Source: JBGZFC01 sp964346495 (GTDB lineage: Bacteria > Bacteroidota > Bacteroidia > Bacteroidales > Dysgonomonadaceae). Taken from it: DNA of 9,163 bases. Where the stretch lies: NCBI GenBank assembly GCA_964346495.1, contig CAYFUW010000079.1:1-9163 (forward strand). The letters are read 5' to 3'. Positions 1 to 6,377 of the stretch are shown in pieces (within the stretch, counting starts at the first letter, position 1; each line of letters starts with the position of its first letter). The notes under the pieces were generated by a model, which did not search any database, was not told the origin of the DNA, and saw only the letters and a program-made list of their open reading frames with translations. The translations under genes were made by a program, and so were the position numbers.

Positions 1-93
1 CAAATACCGATACACGATTTACCCTCAGGTTTATATTTCATACACGTAATAATTAACGGAGAAAGATTTGTAGGAAAATTGATAGTAAATTAG
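1..93 (+). CDS. C-terminal end of a T9SS type A sorting-domain protein (5' partial)
   Basis: Frame 1 is open from the first base to a TAG at 91-93 and gives 30 residues, including LPSGLYFIHV and a final GERFVGKLIVN. This matches the end of the type IX secretion (Por) C-terminal sorting domain: an LpsGxY turn, a beta strand, then a short strand with a Lys a few residues from the C-terminus. In that family the domain directs a Sec-exported protein through the outer membrane and is removed at the cell surface. The body of the protein lies outside the window, so its function (enzyme, adhesin or other) cannot be told. It converges on folK and ends just before a hairpin terminator. The match is short but characteristic. 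Confidence 0.8.
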   Translation, partial: QIPIHDLPSGLYFIHVIINGERFVGKLIVN

Positions 94-119
94 GCATTCA
101 ATAGAGAAAACATAAATTC

Positions 120-157
120 AAATAGCGGTAGTTTCATTTAAAAATTACCGCTATTTT
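120..157. terminator. Bidirectional hairpin terminator between convergent genes
   Basis: An 11-bp perfect inverted repeat has arms AAATAGCGGTA (120-130) and TACCGCTATTT (146-156) around a 15-nt AT-rich loop. T residues follow it on the plus strand (TTTT from 154), and a shorter run follows on the minus strand. It sits 26 nt after the plus-strand stop codon and 46 nt after the folK stop, so it can serve both convergent units. Confidence 0.75.
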
Positions 158-202
158 ATATCGTACAATGTGATATGAGCCTCTACAAATAAGTCCTATA
201 AG

Positions 203-676
203 TTACTCACAAACGTCTCCCAACAACTCCGATATTTTTTTCTTTAAAACCGGATGAACAACTTCCGGTGCAATTTCGCATAACGGAACAAGAACAAAAT
301 CTCTTTTATGCATTCGTGGATGTGGAATAGTCAGTTCTGGGGTATTAATTATCAGATCATCGGCTAACAAAATATCTATATCTATTACACGGTCGGAATA
401 TTGAAGGTTTTCGCTTTTAGATGTTCTGCCTATCTGTTTCTCAATGCGCTTCGTAGTTGTAAGGATTTCAAACACACTTAGTTCGGATTGCACTTCACAA
501 ACCGAGTTTACAAACATATTTTCAGACTCGAAACCATCGGGTTCTGTAATATACAAAGAAGATAGGGAAACAATTTTCCCTATCTTCTTTTCAATATATT
601 CGTAAGCGGTCGCAATATTTTTTTGCTTATCGCCCAAGTTTGAGCCAAGTGCCAAAAAAACTCTTTTCGCCTGCAT
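203..676 (-). CDS. folK: 2-amino-4-hydroxy-6-hydroxymethyldihydropteridine diphosphokinase (HPPK)
   Basis: This cytoplasmic folate-pathway enzyme transfers pyrophosphate from ATP to 6-hydroxymethyl-7,8-dihydropterin, making the substrate for dihydropteroate synthase. The 157-residue protein has the family hallmarks in order: GSNLGD at 11-16, the acidic DRVIDIDIL block at 95-103 (Asp99 and Asp101 match the paired magnesium-binding aspartates), and PHPRMHKRDFVLVPL at 118-132, which carries the ATP-binding basic residues. Length is normal for a monofunctional HPPK. The ATG at 676 directly precedes the conserved N-terminal strand. It starts 11 nt after the queA stop codon, so the two are almost certainly co-transcribed and folK closes the minus-strand run. 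No Shine-Dalgarno sequence is visible, as expected for this phylum. Confidence 0.96.
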   Translation of the reverse strand: MQAKRVFLALGSNLGDKQKNIATAYEYIEKKIGKIVSLSSLYITEPDGFESENMFVNSVCEVQSELSVFEILTTTKRIEKQIGRTSKSENLQYSDRVIDIDILLADDLIINTPELTIPHPRMHKRDFVLVPLCEIAPEVVHPVLKKKISELLGDVCE

Positions 677-687
677 TCAAACCGAAT

Positions 688-1740
688 TTAGTCAATAATC
701 AGAAGTGCATCGCCATAAGCGGCAAATTTGTATTTTTCTTGAATTGCTATCTCGTAGGCATCCATTATCTTTTCGTATCCGCCAAAAGCTGCAGTCATCA
801 TCAATAGCGGCGAGCATGGCAGATGAAAGTTTGTAACCAAAGCATCGGGAAGTACAAAGTCGTATGGCGGAAAGATAAACTTGTTTGTCCATCCGCTTCT
901 CGGCTTGATGTGTCCATCAGTACTAATAGTAGTCTCGATAGCTCTCAATACAGAAGTTCCAACCGCACAGATTTTGTGACCATCATCTTTCGCTTTGTTC
1001 ACTCTTTCACAAAGTTCTTCGGGAATTGTCATCTCCTCAGAATCGATTTTGTGCTTGGTTAAATCTTCCACATCGATATCTCTGTAAGCACCCAAACCGT
1101 TGTGCAGAGTCAGAAAACCGTAATCGATATTTTTTATCTTCATGCGTGTCATCAACTCACGACTAAAGTGCAGACCTGCTGCCGGAACAACAACAGCTCC
1201 TTCGTTTGCAGCGAAAATATTTTGGTATCTTTCCGCATCCTCCTCCTCTGTCTCACGTTCCATATATTCCGGAAGCGGTGTCTCGCCAATTGAAAAGAGC
1301 AACTCTTTAAACTCATCGTATGGTCCGTCATAAAGAAAACGAAGCGTACGTCCGCGAGAAGTTGTATTGTCTATCACCTCAGCCACTAACTCCTCATTCT
1401 CACCGAAATAGAGTTTGTTGCCGATTCTTATTTTTCGAGCCGGATTTACCAAAACATCCCACAAGTGTTGTGACGAATTTAACTCACGCAATAGAAACAC
1501 TTCGATTTTTGCTCCGGTTTTTTCTTTATTACCGAAAAGACGTGCAGGAAATACTTTTGTATCGTTAAAGATAAAAAAATCGTTAGCTTCAAAATAATCC
1601 AAAATATCTTTGAAAACCAAATGTTCAATTTCGTCAGACTTTCTATGCACCACCATCAGGCGCGATTCGTCTCTATGTCTTGCCGGATATTTGGCAATTA
1701 ACTCATCAGGTAAATTAAATTTGAATTGTGAAAGTTTCAT
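688..1740 (-). CDS. queA: S-adenosylmethionine:tRNA ribosyltransferase-isomerase QueA
   Basis: QueA moves the ribose part of S-adenosylmethionine onto 7-aminomethyl-7-deazaguanine at position 34 of Asn, Asp, His and Tyr tRNAs, giving epoxyqueuosine. The 350-residue length is usual. Conserved stretches in order are LPDELIAKYP near 10-19, RDESRLMV at 23-30, FNDTKVFPARLFGNK at 58-72, GAVVVPAAGLHFS at 181-193, TLHNGLGAYRDI at 211-222, AVGTSVLRAIETT at 259-271 and TNFHLP near 303-308. Several motif positions differ from the common form: PTAGLHF reads PAAGLHF, and the HLPxSTLLM stretch reads HLPCSPLLM. The fold signature is intact, so I expect an active enzyme. The ATG at 1740 fits the family N-terminus. 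It lies 70 nt after truB and 11 nt before folK. Confidence 0.96.
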   Translation of the reverse strand: MKLSQFKFNLPDELIAKYPARHRDESRLMVVHRKSDEIEHLVFKDILDYFEANDFFIFNDTKVFPARLFGNKEKTGAKIEVFLLRELNSSQHLWDVLVNPARKIRIGNKLYFGENEELVAEVIDNTTSRGRTLRFLYDGPYDEFKELLFSIGETPLPEYMERETEEEDAERYQNIFAANEGAVVVPAAGLHFSRELMTRMKIKNIDYGFLTLHNGLGAYRDIDVEDLTKHKIDSEEMTIPEELCERVNKAKDDGHKICAVGTSVLRAIETTISTDGHIKPRSGWTNKFIFPPYDFVLPDALVTNFHLPCSPLLMMTAAFGGYEKIMDAYEIAIQEKYKFAAYGDALLIID

Positions 1741-1810
1741 CTATATATATAATTATTACGTATTACTAATTGATATTCATGATATTAAATCGATTCAAAA
1801 TCAGAGCAAA

Positions 1811-2521
1811 TTAGTTAACTTCTCCATTGTTATTTGTGATATGAGAATCAAAAAAATCATCCAACTGCTCAATTTCCAAACAGTCGGACAAAGAGTATTC
1901 TCCTACTCGTGTACGCATCAAACCTGTTAAGTGAGCACCCGAATCCAAACATTCACCTATATCTCTGGCTAATGCCCTGATATATGTGCCTTTACTACAA
2001 ACCACACGAATGGTTATCTTTGGCATATCCACAGACAACAACTCTATCGTATCTATAACCAATAACTTAGGTTTTAGTTCAATATTTTCTTTTTTTCTTG
2101 CAAATTCATAAGCTCTTTTGCCATCGACTTTTACTGCAGAAAAAATTGGTGGAACTTGTTCAATCTCACCTTTAAACTGCTGTAAGCACTCTTCTATTAG
2201 CTCCCTGCTGATATGTTCAGTCGGATAATGAGCATCTATTTTGGTTTCCAAATCGAAAGAGGGTGTTGTAGCTCCCAACGTCAATTCTGCAATATACTCT
2301 TTTTCTTGTGCCTGCAAAGATTCAATCTGTTTTGTTTTTTTTCCGGTACAGATAATCATCACACCTGTTGCCAATGGATCGAGTGTTCCGGCGTGTCCTA
2401 CTTTTAACTTCCTCAATCTCAATCTTCTGCAAAGTCTGGCACGAACAGAGTTCACTACCCGAAAAGATGTCCAATTTAAAGGCTTATTTATGCAAATTAT
2501 CTCTCCCTCTATAAAATCCAT
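1811..2521 (-). CDS. truB: tRNA pseudouridine(55) synthase TruB
   Basis: TruB isomerises U55 in the T-arm of most elongator tRNAs. From the ATG at 2521 the protein has 236 residues, starting MDFIEGEIICINKP. The catalytic loop GHAGTLDPLATGV lies near 42-54, with Asp48 as the nucleophile. Downstream are the KVDGKRAYEFAR motif and the CSKGTYIRALARDIGE motif. There is no C-terminal PUA-sized extension: the protein is shorter than E. coli TruB, as I recall for this phylum. An in-frame TTG at 2533 would add four residues (IHK after the initiator), but the ATG places the conserved NKP motif at the usual distance, so I prefer it. No Shine-Dalgarno sequence supports either start. It sits 47 nt after the HU-like gene and 70 nt before queA. 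Confidence 0.95.
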   Translation of the reverse strand: MDFIEGEIICINKPLNWTSFRVVNSVRARLCRRLRLRKLKVGHAGTLDPLATGVMIICTGKKTKQIESLQAQEKEYIAELTLGATTPSFDLETKIDAHYPTEHISRELIEECLQQFKGEIEQVPPIFSAVKVDGKRAYEFARKKENIELKPKLLVIDTIELLSVDMPKITIRVVCSKGTYIRALARDIGECLDSGAHLTGLMRTRVGEYSLSDCLEIEQLDDFFDSHITNNNGEVN

Positions 2522-2568
2522 TTTATGAATCAATCTTTTTCAAATTAAATGAGAAAAAAAGGCAACTG

Positions 2569-3414
2569 TTATTTATCTCTATTTTTTGTTAGTAGAAACG
2601 CGGATGCTGCTAAAATCAATCCTCCGGCTATAAAATAGAGAACAACTCTGCTTGCACTTCTATTTTTATCGGAACCGGAAAAAGTTTGTTGTTTTGTAAT
2701 TTTATTTTCTGTTTCTTCTTGTTTTTCTTCCTCCTCTTCTTCAATAGCTTTTGAAGCCTCTTCTGCTGCTTTTTGCAAATTTGATTGTAATAATTGCTCA
2801 TTTTCAGGTTTTTCGATTTCCTCACTGCTAACCTGAACACTCTCTATGCCTTCTGCATTAAACTCTTCATGCAAAAGAACAGCTTCAAAATGAGCAAAAG
2901 GTTTGTTTACGGAATCTTTAAGTGACTCATCGGGCGTAAAGGAGATATTTTTTTGAGATGTCTCATCACTACTTCCCGATAAATATTTAAAAGTTCCCAA
3001 ATTGTCTATTGTAACACAATCAGATTCATTTACAGATGTAATAATGTATTTTAATTCATTCAGAAAAGCAAGAACCTCTTCTCGCGATAATTCGGTTTTT
3101 GCCAAAAGAGCCTCTGCCAAACTATAGACTTCATTAGCTGCAACAATTAGCTGAAAATCGGAACTGTTTTGCATGAAAAAAGTGACAACAATTGCAGGCG
3201 GATATAAATATCGTTGTCCGGTTGCCTCATCTACATGAATAGTTTCCACTCTCTTTTCTGTACAAAAGAGACCTAATCCGGGGAAAAAGACAATTCTGTT
3301 TTCCAATAATTTTTCCGAAATTGTATCTGCCGTAGCTTGCAATGCTAACGACACATTTTCGTTTGTCCATTGAAGACGGTTGGTAAGTTCGGCAATCAGT
3401 TCACTATTATTCAT
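2569..3414 (-). CDS. Tail-anchored protein with tandem HU/IHF-like domains
   Basis: The 281-residue protein appears to hold two HU-type folds followed by a membrane anchor. Residues 1 to about 90 form the first (helical start, then VFFPGLGLF at 42-50 where HU has its VPGFGTF-like turn). Residues about 97-182 form the second, with VTIDNLGTFKY at 134-144, then ISFTPDESLKDSVNKPFAHFE, very like the end of canonical HU. Residues about 190-245 are strongly acidic and probably disordered or coiled. Residues about 257-276 are hydrophobic (VVLYFIAGGLILAA core), followed by a short basic tail, suggesting C-terminal insertion with the HU domains in the cytoplasm. Family knowledge suggests DNA binding; membrane tethering of DNA is my inference. 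The beta-arm of the second domain looks short. It starts 12 nt after rimO, so it belongs to the ftsY-rimO unit. Confidence 0.8.
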   Translation of the reverse strand: MNNSELIAELTNRLQWTNENVSLALQATADTISEKLLENRIVFFPGLGLFCTEKRVETIHVDEATGQRYLYPPAIVVTFFMQNSSDFQLIVAANEVYSLAEALLAKTELSREEVLAFLNELKYIITSVNESDCVTIDNLGTFKYLSGSSDETSQKNISFTPDESLKDSVNKPFAHFEAVLLHEEFNAEGIESVQVSSEEIEKPENEQLLQSNLQKAAEEASKAIEEEEEEKQEETENKITKQQTFSGSDKNRSASRVVLYFIAGGLILAASAFLLTKNRDK

Positions 3415-3426
3415 AACAATACAATA

Positions 3427-4737
3427 TTACAATTTTATCAAACGATTTTTTACTCGTCCAAACAGGTCGAACGGCATAGAATCGGTTATCTCTATATCGT
3501 AAAAATCGCCGACAGTAAGCGATTCTGTTTTATCTATTAAAACTTCGCCATCCACTTCGGGCGAATCAAATTCAGTACGACCAATATAATAATCGGGCTC
3601 TTCCCTGTCGATAATTACTTTTAGGGTTTTTCCTACTTTCGCCGAGTTTATTTCAGAAGCGATATTTTCCTGAACAGCCATCAGTTCATCCATTCGCTCT
3701 TGCTTAACAGATGCGGGAACGTCGTCGGAATAGTGCTTGTCGTTGTAAGTATCTTCTTCGTGCGAATATGGGAAAGCACCAAGTCGCTCGAAACGGGTTT
3801 CACGTACAAAATCAAGAAGTTCCTCGAAATCTTTCTCCGTTTCGCCCGGATGTCCAACCATAAGAGTTGTACGCAAGTGTATTCCTGGTACCTCTTCACG
3901 AAAACGCTGAATCAAATCGATAGTTTGTTGCTTTGTGATATTTCGCCGCATTATTTTAAGCATATTGTCGCTTATGTGTTGCAAAGCAATATCAAGGTAT
4001 TTGCACACGTTGTCGCGTTCGCGAATTACCCGCATCAAATCCATAGGAAAATGTGCAGGATAAGCGTAATGAAGTCTAATCCAATCCACACCTTGAATAT
4101 CTGAAACCCGCTCAATCAATTCGGGCAGTTTCGTATCTTTGTACAGGTCTAATCCATAATAGGTTAGGTCTTGCGCGATAAACTGAAACTCTTTTACACC
4201 TTTCGCAACCAATCGCCTAATCTCTTCCTCTATCTCCTCCATCGGACGAGACACATATTTTCCCGTTATTAGCGGAATGGAACAGTAAGAACAGGTGCGA
4301 TTGCAACCTTCCGATATTTTCACGAAAGCGTAATGTGGCGGTGTGGAAAGTGTTCGCTCAAACTCAAACTCTTTATAATATGATTTCCCTAAATCGGAAA
4401 TTAACTCTTTCCAGTCGAATTTACCGTAAAACTTATCTACTTCGGGAATCTCTTCCGTGAGTTCCGCCAGATATCGTTGCGACAGACATCCCATCACAAA
4501 CAGTTTTTTCAATCGATTCTCTTTTTTGGCTTCGGCAAACTCCAAAATCATATTGATTGACTCCTCTTTGGCATCGCCAATAAAGCCACAGGTATTTATT
4601 ACGGCGATATCGCCCTTCGGATTTTGTGGATCGTGCTCTACAGTATAGCCGTTTGCAACAAGTTGTCGCATCAATAACTCGGAATCGACCAAGTTTTTTG
4701 AACAACCGAGAGTAATTATATCGACTCTGTTTCTCAT
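3427..4737 (-). CDS. rimO: Ribosomal protein S12 (Asp) methylthiotransferase RimO
   Basis: RimO is a radical-SAM enzyme with two iron-sulfur clusters that adds a methylthio group to a conserved aspartate of ribosomal protein uS12. The 436-residue protein shows the three family domains. The N-terminal MTTase domain has cluster cysteines at 12 (TLGCSKN), 50 (NTCGF) and 84 (VMGC). The radical-SAM core has the CxxxCxxC motif at 145, 149 and 152 within SEGCNRTCSYCSIP. A C-terminal TRAM-like domain runs from about 370 (KTLKVIIDRE onward). The LGCSKNLVDSE start and the SIPLITGKYVSRP segment favour RimO over the tRNA enzyme MiaB. It lies 23 nt after ftsY and 12 nt before the HU-like gene, an arrangement I recall from other Bacteroidales genomes. 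The start ATG at 4737 is well placed. Confidence 0.96.
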   Translation of the reverse strand: MRNRVDIITLGCSKNLVDSELLMRQLVANGYTVEHDPQNPKGDIAVINTCGFIGDAKEESINMILEFAEAKKENRLKKLFVMGCLSQRYLAELTEEIPEVDKFYGKFDWKELISDLGKSYYKEFEFERTLSTPPHYAFVKISEGCNRTCSYCSIPLITGKYVSRPMEEIEEEIRRLVAKGVKEFQFIAQDLTYYGLDLYKDTKLPELIERVSDIQGVDWIRLHYAYPAHFPMDLMRVIRERDNVCKYLDIALQHISDNMLKIMRRNITKQQTIDLIQRFREEVPGIHLRTTLMVGHPGETEKDFEELLDFVRETRFERLGAFPYSHEEDTYNDKHYSDDVPASVKQERMDELMAVQENIASEINSAKVGKTLKVIIDREEPDYYIGRTEFDSPEVDGEVLIDKTESLTVGDFYDIEITDSMPFDLFGRVKNRLIKL

Positions 4738-4760
4738 TAAATTTTATATCAGAAATAAAA

Positions 4761-5720
4761 CTATTCGCCAAACAAGGAATCCACAAACTCTTTTCTTCTG
4801 AAAGTTTGCAAATCTTCCATTCCCTCTCCCAAGCCGATATATTTCACGGGAATTTTAAATTGGTCGGAAATACCAATCACAACACCACCTTTGGCTGTCC
4901 CGTCTAACTTGGTAATTGCCAGAGCGGTAACTTCAGTAGCAGCAGTAAATTGTTTAGCTTGTTCAAATGCGTTTTGTCCTGTAGAGCCATCGAGAACTAG
5001 CAATACTTCGTGCGGTGCATCGGGAACAATTTTGCCCATCACGTTCTTTATTTTCGTAAGCTCGTTCATCAGGTTTATTTTGTTGTGCAATCTGCCTGCA
5101 GTATCAATAATAACCACATCGGCATCACGTGATTTTGCAGAGTTTACCGCATCATACGCCACAGATGCCGGGTCGGAACCCATTTTCTGTTTCACAACGG
5201 GAACTCCTACACGTTCGCCCCAGATATCGAGTTGCTCTACTGCCGCTGCTCTAAAAGTATCAGCAGCACCCAAAAGAACCGATAATCCTTTCTGCTTAAA
5301 TTGATATGCCAGTTTACCGATTGTTGTAGTCTTCCCTACTCCATTAACACCCACAACCATAATTACATACGGTTTTTTATCTTGCGGGATATGGAAATCT
5401 TCCGTGTCGTCGGTATTGTTATCGATAAGAAGTTGTGCTATTTCATCGCGAAGAATTTTTGTAAGTTCATCGGTACCGACATATTTATCGCGTGCAACAC
5501 GTTCTTCAATTCTATCAATAATTTTAAGCGTTGTGTCAACACCTACGTCAGATGTAACCAACACCTCTTCCAAATCATCGAGAACATCATCGTCCACTTT
5601 TGATTTTCCGGCAACTGCACGCGTTATTTTAGAAAAGAAATTCTCTTTTGTTTTTTCAAGACCTTTGTCTAAAGTCTCTTTCTCTTTTTTACCTCTCGAA
5701 AAAATATTAAAAAAACTCAT
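4761..5720 (-). CDS. ftsY: Signal recognition particle receptor FtsY
   Basis: FtsY is the membrane-associated SRP receptor GTPase that docks SRP-ribosome complexes at SecYEG. The 319-residue protein has an N domain (about 20-105) and a complete G domain: G1 loop GVNGVGKTTT at 124-133, DTFRAAA at 154-160, DTAGR at 206-210, TKLDG at 270-274, and the closing GLGEGMEDLQTF at 296-307. The first 20 residues (SFFNIFSRGKKEKE) are basic and probably give an amphipathic membrane contact; the long acidic A domain of E. coli FtsY is absent. It is the first gene of the minus-strand block. Its upstream region is unusual: a heptamer array starts 33 nt before the start codon, and I could not find a TAnnTTTG promoter in the visible bases, so the promoter may lie in or beyond the assembly gap. 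Confidence 0.97.
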   Translation of the reverse strand: MSFFNIFSRGKKEKETLDKGLEKTKENFFSKITRAVAGKSKVDDDVLDDLEEVLVTSDVGVDTTLKIIDRIEERVARDKYVGTDELTKILRDEIAQLLIDNNTDDTEDFHIPQDKKPYVIMVVGVNGVGKTTTIGKLAYQFKQKGLSVLLGAADTFRAAAVEQLDIWGERVGVPVVKQKMGSDPASVAYDAVNSAKSRDADVVIIDTAGRLHNKINLMNELTKIKNVMGKIVPDAPHEVLLVLDGSTGQNAFEQAKQFTAATEVTALAITKLDGTAKGGVVIGISDQFKIPVKYIGLGEGMEDLQTFRRKEFVDSLFGE

Positions 5721-5753
5721 AAAGCATATTATTTAAACGATGATTGTTACTGG

Positions 5754-5960
5754 TTTTGCTGTTAGCTGTTAGCTGTTAGCTGTTAGCNNNNNNNNNNNNN
5801 NNNNNNNNNNNNNNNNNNNNNNNNNNNNNNNNNNNNNNNNNNNNNNNNNNNNNNNNNNNNNNNNNNNNNNNNNNNNNNNNNNNNNNNGCTGTTAGCTGTT
5901 AGCTGTTAGCTGTTAGCCGTTAGCCGTTAGCTATTAGCTATTAGCTTTTGGCTTTTGGCG
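5754..5960. repeat. Tandem 7-bp repeat array (GTTAGCT), interrupted by an assembly gap
   Basis: On the ftsY side three perfect GTTAGCT units and a six-base partial unit run from 5761 to 5787, preceded by a diverged in-register TTTTGCT at 5754-5760. After the gap, a GCT tail is followed by ten units from 5891 to 5960: three GTTAGCT, two GTTAGCC, one GTTAGCT, two ATTAGCT, then TTTGGCT and TTTGGCG. Units are uniform next to the gap and diverge toward both outer edges, with the same T-rich drift on each side. The period of 7 brings a TAG stop into every plus-strand frame, so it is not coding in that direction. True copy number is hidden by the gap. Confidence 0.95.
5788..5887. other. Assembly gap of exactly 100 N
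   Basis: The run of N is exactly 100 bases, the usual placeholder for a gap of unknown length. It falls inside a heptamer repeat, which is a sufficient reason for short-read assembly to break. The real sequence could be shorter or much longer and could include something other than repeat. Confidence 0.97.
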
Positions 5961-6041
5961 CTTTTTACTATTGTTATACTATTCCTTATTTCTAATAGAT
6001 AATTAACGTGAGCTTGATATAATTAATTGCATATTTAATTG

Positions 6042-6213
6042 ATAAATAAGCTAATAAGGTTGATTTGGTTTTGTTTTATTTCTATTAAGGTTTTTTTGTG
6101 TCAAAATAAGGTTTAAAAGAAATAATTATTAAAACCTTATTTATTTCAATTATACCTTAGTACCAATAATTGTCGCAGACAACTATACCTTATCACCTTA
6201 TTGCTTGATTTAT
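6042..6213. repeat. 172-bp imperfect inverted repeat with seven TAAGGT boxes
   Basis: The left edge (6042-6063) and the reverse complement of the right edge (6193-6213) share the blocks ATAAAT, AAGC, AATAAGGT and GA in order, with three single-base indels between them. Inside are seven copies of TAAGGT: three on the plus strand (starting 6055, 6086, 6107) and four on the minus strand (occupying 6134-6139, 6154-6159, 6187-6192, 6195-6200). The distances on the two sides (31 and 21 against 33 and 20) mirror one another around a central palindrome AATAATTATT (6121-6130). No transposase and no clear target-site duplication are visible. It could be a small non-autonomous element, a decayed one, or a regulatory array. 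The AT-richness lowers the weight of any single match. Confidence 0.55.
6104..6142. repeat. Central perfect 11-bp hairpin of the inverted repeat
   Basis: AAATAAGGTTT (6104-6114) and AAACCTTATTT (6132-6142) are perfect reverse complements around a 17-nt loop. The stem is AT-rich with only two G-C pairs and no following T-run in either direction, so it is a poor terminator and more plausible as the core of the larger inverted repeat or as a protein-binding site. Confidence 0.6.
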
Positions 6214-6320
6214 ACACTTTTATCTTACATCGAACTGACGTTATTTATTTTTACTATAAGGCTAAAAAAACAATAGTTGAAACCCAAACTGCTAAATTAC
6301 TACAAATCTACCAAATAGTA

Positions 6321-6360
6321 AATAAAAAACTTCCCCGCGTTTTGGCACAGGGAAGCTTTT
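6321..6360 (-). terminator. Intrinsic terminator of the rpmB-rpmG-DUF4295 operon
   Basis: Read on the minus strand, AAAAGCTTCCC (6360-6350) pairs with GGGAAGTTTTT (6335-6325) over 11 bp with one G-U pair and a 14-nt loop, and the T-run GTTTTTTATTT follows. It lies 17 nt past the DUF4295 stop codon. It should separate the ribosomal-protein transcript from ftsY. Confidence 0.85.
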
Positions 6361-6377
6361 ACATATATTTAACAGAT

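Larger units (their letters stand above)
5721..6377. other. 657-bp non-coding region upstream of ftsY
   Basis: No credible gene is present on either strand. The one plus-strand open stretch (6201-6413) has no family signature and runs through the DUF4295 terminator and stop codon. The region holds, from the ftsY side, a heptamer array broken by an assembly gap, about 80 bp of plain AT-rich DNA, a 172-bp imperfect inverted repeat, about 105 bp with nothing I can identify, and the rpm-cluster terminator. Confidence 0.75.

Noticed and set aside
823..1930. Plus-strand open frames lying over queA and truB
   Set aside because: They are antisense shadows of well-conserved minus-strand genes and show no domain pattern.
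2522..2533. TTG at 2533 as the truB start
   Set aside because: The ATG four codons later fits the family N-terminus and is a stronger start codon; there is no ribosome binding site to favour the TTG.
2522..2568. Internal promoter (TTAATTTG) before truB
   Set aside because: It misses the conserved A of TAnnTTTG, and no TTTG lies at the right distance upstream, so I did not list it.
2628..2840. Minus-strand Lys-rich 70-codon frame inside the HU-like gene, possible frameshift product
   Set aside because: It arises from the repetitive acidic linker codons read one base off. I saw no slippery heptamer with a following structure to support programmed frameshifting.
4433..4786. Minus-strand 117-codon frame overlapping the start of rimO
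   Set aside because: It is an alternate reading of the rimO N-terminal coding region, has no family features, and would overlap the ftsY stop.
5754..5960. Heptamer array as CRISPR or telomere-like sequence
   Set aside because: There are no unique spacers between units, the unit is only 7 bp, and the array sits inside a chromosome-type region, so neither reading fits.
6211..6219. TTATACACT-like match to a DnaA box near 6210
   Set aside because: A single imperfect match in AT-rich DNA, with no cluster of boxes and no dnaA, gyrB or similar gene nearby; not evidence of an origin.
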